Of a stretch of DNA of 64,000 nt, positions 41,572 through 49,977 are shown piece by piece. Position numbers and translations under genes: made by a program. The DNA comes from UTCFX2 sp002050125 (GTDB taxonomy: Bacteria > Chloroflexota > Anaerolineae > Anaerolineales > UBA4823). A model generated the notes under the pieces. It was not told where the DNA came from and ran no database searches. It saw nothing but the letters and a program-made list of their open reading frames with translations. Numbering within the stretch: the stretch's first letter is position 1; every line of letters begins with the position of its first letter. The stretch is taken from the NCBI GenBank assembly GCA_027494035.1, contig JAOSJQ010000001.1:1054001-1118000 (forward strand), in the 5' to 3' direction.

Positions 41572-43014
41572 ATGCCGACCGCTGCCACAATCGCCCAGTA
41601 CCGCCTCGAAGACCTGCTCGGCGCTGGAAACTTCACCGAGACCTATCAAGCCTTCGATATGGTGCGGCGCCGGCCGGTCGCCCTCAAGTTGCTGCGTCCG
41701 GGCTTGCTTCCAGCCGCTGCGCTGCGCGGCTTCCTAGAGCGCGCCCAGCGCGCGGCGGAGCTGGTGCACCCGCGCCTCGCCTGGGTTTGGGAGGCGGCTG
41801 AGGCGCAGGGACGCTATTACATTGTCGAGCGCTTTGTGGGCGGCGAATCGTTCGCCGCCCACCTGCAGCGCTCCGGTCCGCTTCCCTGGGGGCGCGCCCT
41901 GCAGGTCCTCGATCAGATTGCCCAGGGCATCGAATTCGCCGAAGAGCGCGGCTGGACCCACGGGCGTGTCACGCCGCACAACATCCTGCTCAGCGCCGAC
42001 CAGGGCGCTGTTCTGAGCGATTACGGATTGACCAACGCCCTGCGCGAACTCCTGCCCCCCACCGCCGCCGACCTCTACGACGCCGCCTATCTCCCGCCCG
42101 AGATGCTGCAGGGGCAGCTGCCCACCCCCCGCGCTGACCAATACTCGCTGGCTTGCGCTTTAGTCGAGATGCTTTCGGGGGAAAATCCGTTTGTCGCCCC
42201 ATCGCGGGACGAGATTTTGCAGAAAAAGACCGCCGCGCTCGAACAGCCGTTCCTGGCGCTCCAAAGCCTGCCGTTCCAGGCTGGCGAGGCGCTGGCGCGC
42301 GCCCTCGCGCCCGATCCGGCAGAGCGTTTCGACAACGCCCTTGACTTCGCCTCCAACCTGGAGCGGGCGATCCGCCTCGGGATGAGCGACGCCGCCGCCC
42401 ACCAGCGCCACGAGGAGCAACTCAAGCGCTGGCGCGAGATTGAAGAACAGTCCCGTCTGGAAGCCGAGGAGACCGCCCGTCTGGAGGCTTTAGAGCAAGC
42501 CCGGCGTGAGATCCAGGAGCGCGCCCGCCTGGAAGCCGAACAGGTCGTCAAGGCAGCTTATGAAGACGGCTTGCCGGGCGCTTCAAATGACCCGCAACCT
42601 CTGACCATCTCCGAACGCGCTCCGGCGAACCTCACCCGCGCGGAACGCCCGAGGCGCCGCCGTTCGTCCTGGCCGCGCCTCTGGCTGGTTTACCTGCTCG
42701 CGGCGCTGCTGGTGTTCGCTCTCTCGGGCTATTGGCTCAACGCGCGCGGCGCGCTTTTCGGGGTGGGTCAATCCAGCCCGACCCCCACGCTGGTGGAGCT
42801 TGCCCCCACCGCGGGCGCGCCGGCGACCTTCACCTCCGCGCCCACCATCACCCCCCTGCCCTCCGATACCCCCACGGTCCGCCCATCCGCCACCGCGACG
42901 CCCACCCGCACCGCTACCGCCACGCGCACACCCACTCAGACACCCACATCCAGCCCAACCCCCACCGCCACCAGCCCCACCTCAACCCCTGATCGCCTCA
43001 AACCCGACGAATAA
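41572..43014 (+). CDS. Transmembrane serine/threonine kinase-like protein, probable pseudokinase
   Basis: 480 residues. An N-terminal protein-kinase domain (1-275) keeps the ATP-site lysine (VALKLL, Lys39) and SDYG (Asp150) in place of DFG. However, the catalytic loop reads HGRVTPHN (130-137), so the HRD aspartate is Arg132 and the following Lys is Thr134; the glycine loop is also altered (GAGNFTETY). A coiled, Glu/Arg-rich segment (280-340), one membrane span (about 368-388) and a Thr/Pro-rich external tail complete it. The fold is typical of PknB-like receptor kinases, but phosphotransfer is doubtful. It follows hutU by 3 bases. Confidence 0.8.
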   Translation: MPTAATIAQYRLEDLLGAGNFTETYQAFDMVRRRPVALKLLRPGLLPAAALRGFLERAQRAAELVHPRLAWVWEAAEAQGRYYIVERFVGGESFAAHLQRSGPLPWGRALQVLDQIAQGIEFAEERGWTHGRVTPHNILLSADQGAVLSDYGLTNALRELLPPTAADLYDAAYLPPEMLQGQLPTPRADQYSLACALVEMLSGENPFVAPSRDEILQKKTAALEQPFLALQSLPFQAGEALARALAPDPAERFDNALDFASNLERAIRLGMSDAAAHQRHEEQLKRWREIEEQSRLEAEETARLEALEQARREIQERARLEAEQVVKAAYEDGLPGASNDPQPLTISERAPANLTRAERPRRRRSSWPRLWLVYLLAALLVFALSGYWLNARGALFGVGQSSPTPTLVELAPTAGAPATFTSAPTITPLPSDTPTVRPSATATPTRTATATRTPTQTPTSSPTPTATSPTSTPDRLKPDE

Positions 43015-43020
43015 TCGGTC

Positions 43021-43066
43021 ATGCCTCCCCGAAAAGTGAGGCATTGGCGCGCTGCGCTCTTTTTTT
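43021..43066 (+). terminator. Possible terminator after the pseudokinase gene
   Basis: ATGCCTC / GAGGCAT (43021-43027, 43038-43044), then after 15 bases a run of seven T (43060-43066). The gap between stem and T-run makes it uncertain. Confidence 0.35.
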
Positions 43067-43070
43067 AGGG

Positions 43071-43076
43071 TAAAAT
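43071..43076 (+). promoter_or_regulatory. -10 element of the six-TM protein gene, leaderless arrangement
   Basis: TAAAAT, 8 bases before ATG 43085, with no Shine-Dalgarno. Confidence 0.5.
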
Positions 43077-43084
43077 TCGAGCCG

Positions 43085-43747
43085 ATGACACTGCCACCCT
43101 CAAACCGCATCACCCGCCTGGCGCGCTCCCCACTGGTCTTGATTTTGATCGCCCTGGCAGCGATCTTGCTGCTCACCCGGGTCGGTCCTGTCGAGAAATC
43201 CCTCGGCGTCAATATCCGCGTGGTCTATCTGCACGGCGCCTGGGTCTGGGCTTCGCTCGCCCTGTTCATCGCCGCGGGTTTGACCGGGCTGGCTGCGATC
43301 CTCGTCCGCCCGCCAGAGCGGCGCAGCGCCGCCGCGCTGCACGCCTGGTCGCGCGCCCTGGGCAGAGCCGGCTTGGTTTTCTGGATCACCTACCTACCCA
43401 TCTCAATGTGGGCGATGCAGACCAACTGGAACGGGCTCTACCTGGCTGAGCCGCGCTGGCGGCTGGCGCTCATCTACGCCATCAGCGGGCTGCTGCTCCA
43501 GATCGGCCTTTCGCTCATCGCCAACCCCTTTTGGACCTCGCTCGCGAACCTGCTCTTCATCTCCACTCTGCTGATCGCCATCAACAGCACCCGCGAGATC
43601 ATGCATCCGAGTTCGCCGATCCTCTCTTCCGATTCGCGCCTGATCCAGGTCTATTTCTTCCTGCTGGTTGGCGTCACCTTGCTGGCAGCCTGGCAGGTCG
43701 CGCGGCTTTTCCTGCGGCTGGATCCCCCTGAGTCCGCTGTCCAATAA
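43085..43747 (+). CDS. Six-TM membrane protein, possibly CcmC-like
   Basis: 220 residues with six clear membrane spans (about 15-33, 48-72, 92-112, 118-140, 145-165, 180-205). RVVYLHGAWVW after TM1 recalls the YxHVPxAW region of CcmC/CcsA-type cytochrome c assembly proteins, and the span number agrees, but the WWD-type tryptophan-rich haem loop is not evident and no other ccm gene is nearby. The assignment is therefore tentative. It could equally be an unrelated six-TM protein. Confidence 0.45.
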   Translation: MTLPPSNRITRLARSPLVLILIALAAILLLTRVGPVEKSLGVNIRVVYLHGAWVWASLALFIAAGLTGLAAILVRPPERRSAAALHAWSRALGRAGLVFWITYLPISMWAMQTNWNGLYLAEPRWRLALIYAISGLLLQIGLSLIANPFWTSLANLLFISTLLIAINSTREIMHPSSPILSSDSRLIQVYFFLLVGVTLLAAWQVARLFLRLDPPESAVQ

Positions 43748-43762
43748 ACCGGCGGCGTTTCG

Positions 43763-44950
43763 TTGAACCGTTCGCTGATTTATCAGCTTCCCGCCTTTAC
43801 TTTTGCCCGCACCGCTATCAACACCATGGTGCGCATGGTCTATCCCTACCTGCCCATCTTCGGGCGCGGTCTGGAGGTCGATCTGCGCCTGCTCTCGTTC
43901 GCCATCACCATTCGCTCAGCTTCGGGAGTGCTGGGCCCGGTGCTTGCCTCGGTCGGCGACACGCGCGGCCGCCGGGTCGGCATGCTCTTCGGCGTGAGCT
44001 TGTTCACCGCCGGGGCAGCGCTGATGGTCGTCTGGCCCTCCTACCCCACGTTTATCCTCTCGCTCGTGCTTGGGATCATGGCTAACTTTGTCTTCGTGCC
44101 GTCCATGCAGGCGTTTCTGGGCGACCGGGTGCGCTACGAACGGCGCGGGCTGGTGTTGGGGTTGTCTGAACTTGGCTGGTCGCTCGGTTACATCATCGGC
44201 GTACCGCTTATCGGGCTGTCGATCGAGCGCGGCGGCTGGCGCGCGCCATTCCCCTGGCTGACTGGGGTGGGTCTGGCAATCATGCTCTTGCTTTTTCTGA
44301 TCCTGCCGGATGACCGCCCGACGGCTGCCCAGGCGAACGCGAGCGTCTTCAAAAACCTGGGCCGCGTGCTGCGCTTCGCCCCGGCGCTGGCGGGTCTGTT
44401 GGTCGGCTTCACGCTCAGCGCTTCCAACGAGCTGATCAGCCTGACTTTTGGCGTCTGGCTCGAACAGTCGTTCCAGGTCAAGGTCGCCGTGCTGGCTGTC
44501 GCCTCAGCCGTGATCGGCGCCTCTGAGTTGAGCGGCGAGGTGCTGGTCAGCGGGTTTGTGGATTGGCTCGGCAAGCGCCGCGCGGTCATGATCGGTCTGA
44601 CGCTCAACGCGCTGGCGGCGCTGTCCTTACCCTACCTGGGGGGGCGCAGCTTAGCTGGCGCGCTGACCGGCTTATTCTTCATCTATCTGACCTTTGAATT
44701 CACGATTGTCAGCACTATCCCGCTCATGACCGAAGTGATGCCCTCTGTACGCGCCACCTTTATGTCGGTCTACATCGCCGTCATGGCGCTCGGACGCGCC
44801 TCCGGTGCGCTCGCCATGCCGTTGCTCTACAACCTGGACGCCGAGACCGTTCCGGCTGGGGGCATCCTGCCCGTCATGCTCGCCGCCGTCTGCCTCAACC
44901 TGCTCAGCTTCCTCGCCCTGCAAGGGGTGAAGACCGCCGCAGCCGAATGA
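43763..44950 (+). CDS. MFS transporter
   Basis: 395 residues from a TTG start, 15 bases after the six-TM gene. Twelve membrane spans; the motif-A-like loop between TM2 and TM3 reads SVGDTRGRRVGMLFG, and FVFVPSMQAFLGDRVRYERRGLVLGLSELGWSLGYIIG marks TM4-TM5. The second half repeats the pattern (VDWLGKRRAVMIGL). It is a drug- or sugar-efflux-like family without known substrate. It is probably co-transcribed with the six-TM protein. Confidence 0.8.
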   Translation: MNRSLIYQLPAFTFARTAINTMVRMVYPYLPIFGRGLEVDLRLLSFAITIRSASGVLGPVLASVGDTRGRRVGMLFGVSLFTAGAALMVVWPSYPTFILSLVLGIMANFVFVPSMQAFLGDRVRYERRGLVLGLSELGWSLGYIIGVPLIGLSIERGGWRAPFPWLTGVGLAIMLLLFLILPDDRPTAAQANASVFKNLGRVLRFAPALAGLLVGFTLSASNELISLTFGVWLEQSFQVKVAVLAVASAVIGASELSGEVLVSGFVDWLGKRRAVMIGLTLNALAALSLPYLGGRSLAGALTGLFFIYLTFEFTIVSTIPLMTEVMPSVRATFMSVYIAVMALGRASGALAMPLLYNLDAETVPAGGILPVMLAAVCLNLLSFLALQGVKTAAAE

Positions 44951-45000
44951 AACCCACTCCGAGCGCCGGTCTGCCTCCATCCTAAAGCGGTCAAATCCGG

Positions 45001-45006
45001 TATAAT
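45001..45006 (+). promoter_or_regulatory. -10 element of the LysM/SdrD-like gene, leaderless arrangement
   Basis: TATAAT, 9 bases before ATG 45016. The CTCCTCCC between them is not a Shine-Dalgarno sequence. Confidence 0.55.
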
Positions 45007-45015
45007 CTCCTCCCG

Positions 45016-45835
45016 ATGCAAAAACCACACAGAACCTCCATCTTCTCTTCCGGGCTGGCTGCGCTGATCCTCATTCTGTCGACTGCGCCCGTTTTGCTCG
45101 CCAGCCTCGCCCCAGCCCGCGCCGCCCTCCCGCCCAGCTTCCGATCTACACCCCCACCCCGGGTCCCGACGGGCGCATCATTTACATCGTCCAGCCCAAC
45201 GACACGCTGCTCGCCATCTCGCTGCTCACCGGCGTCTCACTGGATCAACTGCGCGCGCTCAACCAACTCACCGGCGACACGATCTACGAGGGTCAACAGC
45301 TGCTGCTTGGCTTGGGCGGCCCAGCCGAGACCACCCCCACGCCTGGACCAACCCCCACGCCCACCCCCATCCTGCCCACCCCTTCCCCCTGCCCGGGAAA
45401 GGCACGCTGTGCATCCTGCTCTTCAACGATATCAACGGCGACTCGATCCGTCAGGAGAGCGAACCTTCCATCCCGGACGGCGCGCTCAGCTTTGCCAACA
45501 GCACCGGCGAGGTGACTGAATCGACGCAGACCGGCGCTGGAACGGACGCCACGTGCTACTCCGACCTGCCCGAGGGCAGCTACACCATCAGCGTAGCGGT
45601 TCCGGAGGGCTACAACCCCACCACCCAGAACAGCTATACCCTGGCGCTCAAGGCTGGCGACATCACTTACATAAACTTCGGCGCCCAAGCCAACACCCAG
45701 ACCCTCGCTGAACAGCCCAGCATCCCCGCCCCCGAGGGAGGCCGCTCCCCCTTGCTTGGCATTATCGGTGTGTTCTTCCTGCTGGCTGGGGGAGCACTGG
45801 CTTTCTTCGCCGCGCGCACGCTGCGCAGCCGCTGA
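45016..45835 (+). CDS. LysM surface protein with SdrD-like domain (two frameshifts)
   Basis: Three frames read in turn give one protein of about 273 residues. A signal peptide (to about residue 36, ARA) leads to LPIYTPTPGPDGR and a LysM module (IIYIVQPNDTLLAISLLTGVSLDQLRALN, then IYEGQQLLLG), a Thr/Pro linker, then GTLCILLFNDINGDSIRQESEPSIPDGALSF, which resembles the calcium-binding SdrD B-type repeat, and a C-terminal membrane span. One base is missing near 45131-45136 and one near 45385-45391, both in C-rich tracts. It probably binds the cell wall through LysM. The gene's integrity should be verified with another assembly. Confidence 0.65.
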
Positions 45836-45865
45836 CCCCCCGGAGCGGGGATTAATCGCGCCCGG

Positions 45866-46987
45866 TCAGCTTGCCAGGTTTTGATACGCCATCCCCAACG
45901 CCGCGCTGAAGCGCTCCGGGTTGTATTGCTCCGCCCGCCGCCGCGCCGCGGTTGAAAGCGACTGCGCCACGCTCTCCTCTACGATGACCGTGATGAGCGC
46001 CGCCCCCAGCGCCCGGCAGCGCTCGGTTTCTGTCCCGCCCGGCTTCACCAGATAAGCCGCCTCTCCCAGGATCGCATCGCTCAGCGGTTCGTCCAGCCCA
46101 ACCAGCGGCTTGCCACACGCCAACGCCCGCCGCAGCGGGCTGCCCCAAGCCGGCGAGGCTTCGGGGTGAAAAATGGCGCTGCTGGCGCGGTAAACCGCCG
46201 CCAGCGCCGGAAGAGACAGCGCCGGCAGGCAGCGCGCCCTGCCCTCCAGCCCCAGTTCGGCGGCGAGCGCGGCGAACCGTTCGCAGCCCGCCGCGCTCAA
46301 CCCGACCGCCAGCAGCGGGTAATATTCTCCGATCGGTCCCGCCGCCCAAGTCCACGCCCCCAGCAGGCGTTTCAGCGAGGCTTCCCGCTCCGACCCCTGG
46401 TACAGCACAAACGTCTCCGGCAGGTCCAGCGTTGCCAGCGCCCGCCCGTTTGGCGGCGGCGCGGCGGATAGGAACTCCGGATGCACCGCCGCGGGCAGGC
46501 TCACCAGCGGAAGCGCGCCTCTCCGTTCGGGCGATACCCGCTGCAGATCTTGGGGCCAGAACAGCGCCGAACCGTGCCTCAGCCCGCCCTCGCCCAAAGC
46601 TTCGCGCAGCCGTTCGGCGAAGCCGCGCCATCCGTGCTCTTGACCGGCGAGGCGGTCGCTCAACGCGAGGTCCGCCGGGCTGTACACCTGGCGCAGCCCG
46701 CTAAATAAAGCCGCCCCGCTGAAACTGTGAACCAGGTCAGCGTCGAGCCGCTTTGCCAGCCTGGGGAGCCGGCGCTGCTCCCAACCCAGCCGGCTGCGGG
46801 GTGTATCTGGAACGGCGTCTTGCGCGGCGATGCAGTTTGGCGGCAGCGGGTGATGCGCCTCTCCCGGAAGCGCTGCCAGCGCCTGTACGCCTGCCGGCGA
46901 AGCTTCCAGCAGCGTCAGCAGGTGCAGCGCAGCCGGGCTGTTGGGGCGGTAGACCAGGTCCCACCCGTCGTAAAGCACGCGCGCCAT
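45866..46987 (-). CDS. Glycosyltransferase, GT4-like
   Basis: 373 residues. GT-B fold: N-terminal half with HSFSGAALFSGLRQVYSPADLALS, C-terminal half with FVLYQGSEREASLKRLLGAW, ARCLPALSLPALAAVYRASSAIFHPEASPAWGSPLRRALACGKPLVG, the donor-binding stretch in which the usual E-x7-E is partly degenerate. The start overlaps the thioesterase stop (TGATG), so the two are translationally coupled, and the operon continues upstream to a GT2 gene. The sugar and acceptor are unknown. Confidence 0.7.
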   Translation of the reverse strand: MARVLYDGWDLVYRPNSPAALHLLTLLEASPAGVQALAALPGEAHHPLPPNCIAAQDAVPDTPRSRLGWEQRRLPRLAKRLDADLVHSFSGAALFSGLRQVYSPADLALSDRLAGQEHGWRGFAERLREALGEGGLRHGSALFWPQDLQRVSPERRGALPLVSLPAAVHPEFLSAAPPPNGRALATLDLPETFVLYQGSEREASLKRLLGAWTWAAGPIGEYYPLLAVGLSAAGCERFAALAAELGLEGRARCLPALSLPALAAVYRASSAIFHPEASPAWGSPLRRALACGKPLVGLDEPLSDAILGEAAYLVKPGGTETERCRALGAALITVIVEESVAQSLSTAARRRAEQYNPERFSAALGMAYQNLAS

Positions 46988-47400
46988 CAGGGCTCGACCT
47001 GCGGCAGCTTGCGTTCCAGGCGTTGGAGGAACCGCTCCACGTCGATCACGACGCGCTGGTGAACGCCCTGACCCACCAGTTCAACTTCGTCCCAGGCTTC
47101 GACCTTGAAGTCCACCCGGCGACCGTCCACGCCGGTCACCTCGGCGGTCACGCGCACCTTACCGCCCACCGGCGTAGCGGCGAGGTGATGCACATCTACA
47201 TGCACGCCCACGCTCGAAGCGCCCGGCGGCAGGCGCGGCTGCAGCAGTTCGGTCGCCGTGCGCTCCATAAAACCGATCATGCTGGGCGTCGCCAGCACTC
47301 GCAGCGACCCGCTCCCCAAATGCGCGGCTGTGAACCGCTCCTCGACCACGAAGGTCTGCTCGCCCTTCATTCCGACTTCGATTGCATTGTCCGTTTCCAC
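46987..47400 (-). CDS. Hotdog-fold thioesterase, FlK-like
   Basis: 137 residues from GTG 47400, preceded by AGGAGGTGATC; another GTG 6 bases earlier is in frame. TAAHLGSGSLRVLATPSMIGFMERTATELLQPRL, then SVGVHVDVHHLAATPVGGKVRVTAEV matches the family of the fluoroacetyl-CoA thioesterase FlK, with the Thr/Glu/His triad region (TPSMIGFMER, HHLAATP). It is likely a small acyl-CoA thioesterase; its place between two glycosyltransferase genes is unusual and unexplained. Confidence 0.75.
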   Translation of the reverse strand: METDNAIEVGMKGEQTFVVEERFTAAHLGSGSLRVLATPSMIGFMERTATELLQPRLPPGASSVGVHVDVHHLAATPVGGKVRVTAEVTGVDGRRVDFKVEAWDEVELVGQGVHQRVVIDVERFLQRLERKLPQVEP

Positions 47401-47437
47401 GATCACCTCCTGAGAATAACCACGCGCCGATCCACGC

Positions 47438-48454
47438 TCACGCCACGCTCCACCAATCTTGACCTTCCCGCAGCCCCAGCGCTTCGAGCCGCGCCCGAAT
47501 CAATTTTCGGGCGCCGCGCGCCCCCACCCCAGCTAGCAGCGCCGGGTTCTGACAGCTCCCCCAGAGCCGCGGCAGGTCCTCCGGCGCCTGGACCAGCCGC
47601 CCGTGGCGCGTTCGCCCGATTTTCGCCGGGTCGATGTCGATGAACGCGGTCAACGGTACGCCCTGGCGGATGAGCTGGCGACCCAGCCGGCGTCCGACCA
47701 TCCCCGCCCCCCACAGGATCACCGCGTCGCGCCCAATCAGCGGTCCGCGCGTCAGGTAATAAGCCTTCGCCCGCAGGAAGTTCTCGAGCGAATAGCGCGC
47801 GTCCGTGCGTGTCAGCCGGTCGGGGCGTTCGCGCCACTCTACCAGCGTTTCCTCCAGCTTGGCAAAGCGGGCGCCGGCAAGATATAGCCGCAGCCACAGG
47901 TCATAGTCTTCCGCCCAGCCGTGGTCTTCGTAGCCGCCCAATCGCTGCACCGCCGCGCGGCGAAAGGTCACGCTCGGATGGGGCAGCGGGCTCTCGACGA
48001 ACATCTCGCGGCGGATCTGTTCGTCGCTCAGCAACCCATTGAGCCACTCGATGTAAACGCGAAAACCCTCGCGCACCTGCCCAGCCGGAAAGCCCGCCAC
48101 CCGGCAGCTCACCAGGTCGGTCTGCGGGTGGGCGTCCAGGAACGCGGCTTGGAGCTGCAACCGCTGCGGGTGGGAGCGGTCGTCGGCGTCCATGCGCGCC
48201 ACGTAGGGCGCCCGGCAGGCTTCCAGCCCGGCGTTGAGCGCGGCGATGATCCCGGCGTGTTCCGTCCGCAGCAGCCGGATGCGCCGGTCGCGCCGCTCCC
48301 ACGCCTCCAACAACGCCGGGGTCGCGTCCGTCGAGCCGTCGTCCACACAGACCACCTCGAAATCCGTCAGGGTCTGACAGGTCAGGCTCGCCAGCGCCTC
48401 GTCCAGGGTAGCGGCGGCGTTGAAACAGGGCAGCAGCACCGATACGCTCGGCAT
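47438..48454 (-). CDS. Family-2 glycosyltransferase fused to a Rossmann-like domain
   Basis: 338 residues. The GT2 domain shows VSVLLPCFNAAATLDEALASL, VCVDDGSTDATPALLEAW, YVARMDADDRSHPQR and GGYEDHGWAEDYDLWLRL. The last 90 residues (ILWGAGMVGRRLGRQLIRQG, LTAFIDIDPAKIG) form a nucleotide-binding Rossmann-like module like those in sugar-modifying fusions, perhaps binding a nucleotide-sugar or NAD. Start ATG 48454 lies 6 bases after TAGAAT (48466-48461), so probably leaderless. First gene of the GT2-thioesterase-GT4 operon. Confidence 0.85.
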   Translation of the reverse strand: MPSVSVLLPCFNAAATLDEALASLTCQTLTDFEVVCVDDGSTDATPALLEAWERRDRRIRLLRTEHAGIIAALNAGLEACRAPYVARMDADDRSHPQRLQLQAAFLDAHPQTDLVSCRVAGFPAGQVREGFRVYIEWLNGLLSDEQIRREMFVESPLPHPSVTFRRAAVQRLGGYEDHGWAEDYDLWLRLYLAGARFAKLEETLVEWRERPDRLTRTDARYSLENFLRAKAYYLTRGPLIGRDAVILWGAGMVGRRLGRQLIRQGVPLTAFIDIDPAKIGRTRHGRLVQAPEDLPRLWGSCQNPALLAGVGARGARKLIRARLEALGLREGQDWWSVA

Positions 48455-48460
48455 AGCCCG

Positions 48461-48524
48461 ATTCTACCTGAAAGCCGGGACCGAACGGATACAATGCTCT
48501 CTTTGCGCGCATTGGGTCTATAAT
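48461..48524. promoter_or_regulatory. Divergent leaderless promoters
   Basis: Minus-strand TAGAAT (48466-48461) is 6 bases before the GT2 start; plus-strand TATAAT (48519-48524) is 11 bases before the GNAT start at 48536. Neither gene has a Shine-Dalgarno. Confidence 0.5.
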
Positions 48525-48535
48525 TAAAGCCGACC

Positions 48536-49123
48536 ATGCAACTACCTGCACGCGATCGGGTCTGCCTGACGGATGGGGCAATCACCCTGCGCCCGGTTCG
48601 GCTCGAGGACGCCGAAGAGTTCGTCGAAGCCATCAACGAATCCCTGGCGGAGCTAAAACCCTGGATGTCCTTCGCTCAGGAGCCGGCGACGCTGCCCGGC
48701 ATCCGCGCCTGGATCGAGGCGCAGCCGGCTTTCTGGGAGCGCGGCGTCAATTTCGCCTTTGCCGTTCTGTCAGTTGAAGACGCCGAAGGAAAAACCACCC
48801 TGCTGGGCGGCTGCGGTTTCAACGCTTTCAACCCACTTCACCGCCTGGCGAATCTGGTCTACTGGGTGCGCACTTCGCACAGCGGAAGGGGGATCGCGAC
48901 GCGCCTGGTACCGCTGCTGGCGCGCTTCGGGTTTCAAGACTTGCAGCTATCCCGGATCGAGATCGTGGTCGCAACCGGCAACCGCGCCAGCCTGCGCGTG
49001 GCTGAGAAAGTCGGAGCGCGGCGCGAGGGTTTGCTGCGCAACCGCATCCTGATCGGGGAGACCCTGCAAGAAGCCGTTATGCACTCTTTGATCCCAGGTG
49101 ATTTCGACCCGGGGCGCAAATAA
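48536..49123 (+). CDS. GNAT acetyltransferase, RimJ/RimL-like
   Basis: 195 residues. GAITLRPVRLEDAEEFVEAINESLAELKPWM is the N-terminal mark of the RimL-type group, then GGCGFNAFNPLHRLANLVYWVRTSHSGRGIATRLVPLL with the acetyl-CoA loop, and IEIVVATGNRASLRVAEKVGARREGLLRNR. Such enzymes acetylate protein N-termini, such as ribosomal proteins, or small molecules. Its promoter (TATAAT at 48519) diverges from the GT2 gene. Confidence 0.85.
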   Translation: MQLPARDRVCLTDGAITLRPVRLEDAEEFVEAINESLAELKPWMSFAQEPATLPGIRAWIEAQPAFWERGVNFAFAVLSVEDAEGKTTLLGGCGFNAFNPLHRLANLVYWVRTSHSGRGIATRLVPLLARFGFQDLQLSRIEIVVATGNRASLRVAEKVGARREGLLRNRILIGETLQEAVMHSLIPGDFDPGRK

Positions 49124-49258
49124 CCGGCACATCAACAAAGCCGGATTGCGGGAAATTGAATATAATAATCAAGTTGGAATGAGCGTGACGTTTACACACA
49201 GGCGATCCCCGGATCGAGCAATTGCAAATTGTATCGTTTCAAAAACAAGGAGGTTCTC

Positions 49259-49945
49259 GTGAGCTGTAAAGTTACCTGGCTCGGTCATTCAGCCCTCGCG
49301 ATCGATACCGAGGGGTATAAACTACTCGTGGATCCGTTCCTGCACGACAACCCGTTCGCCGCGGCGGATCCGGACAAGGTGCAAGCCGATTTCATCCTGC
49401 TCTCGCACGGGCATTTTGACCACGTCGGCGATACAGTTGCCATCGCCAGCCGCACCGGCGCGACGGTGATCGCGAATGTCGAAATCGCGGGCTGGATCTC
49501 GAAACAGAACAACATCCAGACGCATGGGCAGCAGCCCGGCGGCGGATACATGCATCCCTTTGGCTATCTCAAGCTCACCCTGGCGGTGCATGGTTCGATC
49601 CTCCCGGATGGCTCTTACGGCGGACTGGCGTGCGGTTTTCTGCTCACCACCCTCGCGGGCGAGAAGGTGTACATCGCCTGCGATACGGGCTTATTCAGCG
49701 ACATGCGGTTGATCGGCGAAGAGGGCTTGCAGCTTGCCATCCTTCCGATTGGCGACAACTTCACCATGGGTCCCGACGACGCCCTGCGTGCGGTGCAGCT
49801 GCTGGCGCCGCAAACCGTGGTTCCCTATCACTACGACACCTGGGGACTGATCGCGCAGGACCCCCAAAAATGGGCGGGGCGCGTCGAAAAGGAAACCCGC
49901 AGCAAGGTGAAGGTCCTTAAACCCGGCGAAAGCATCGAAATCTGA
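49259..49945 (+). CDS. UPF0173 metal-dependent hydrolase (metallo-beta-lactamase fold)
   Basis: 228 residues from GTG 49259, preceded by AAGGAGGTTC; a longer start at 49229 is less likely. WLGHSALAI, the HGHFDHVGDT metal motif (H-x-H-x-D-H), PFGYLKLTLAVHG, CDTGLFSDMRLIG and VPYHYDTWG are the UPF0173 family blocks. It binds two metal ions and hydrolyses an unknown ester or phosphodiester. The convergent RNase Z gene also has the metallo-beta-lactamase fold but belongs to a different family. Confidence 0.88.
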   Translation: MSCKVTWLGHSALAIDTEGYKLLVDPFLHDNPFAAADPDKVQADFILLSHGHFDHVGDTVAIASRTGATVIANVEIAGWISKQNNIQTHGQQPGGGYMHPFGYLKLTLAVHGSILPDGSYGGLACGFLLTTLAGEKVYIACDTGLFSDMRLIGEEGLQLAILPIGDNFTMGPDDALRAVQLLAPQTVVPYHYDTWGLIAQDPQKWAGRVEKETRSKVKVLKPGESIEI

Positions 49946-49946
49946 C

Positions 49947-49967
49947 GCCCGGTTCAGGCGACCGGGC
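49947..49967. terminator. Possible bidirectional hairpin between convergent genes
   Basis: GCCCGGT (49947-49953) and ACCGGGC (49961-49967) around a 7-base loop, between the UPF0173 and RNase Z genes. No clear T-run. Confidence 0.4.
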
Positions 49968-49977
49968 TGCGCTTTCG

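Noticed and set aside
42780..43010. CRISPR-like short repeats of ACCCCCACC type
   Set aside because: They encode in-frame Thr/Pro linkers, are of irregular length and have no spacers.
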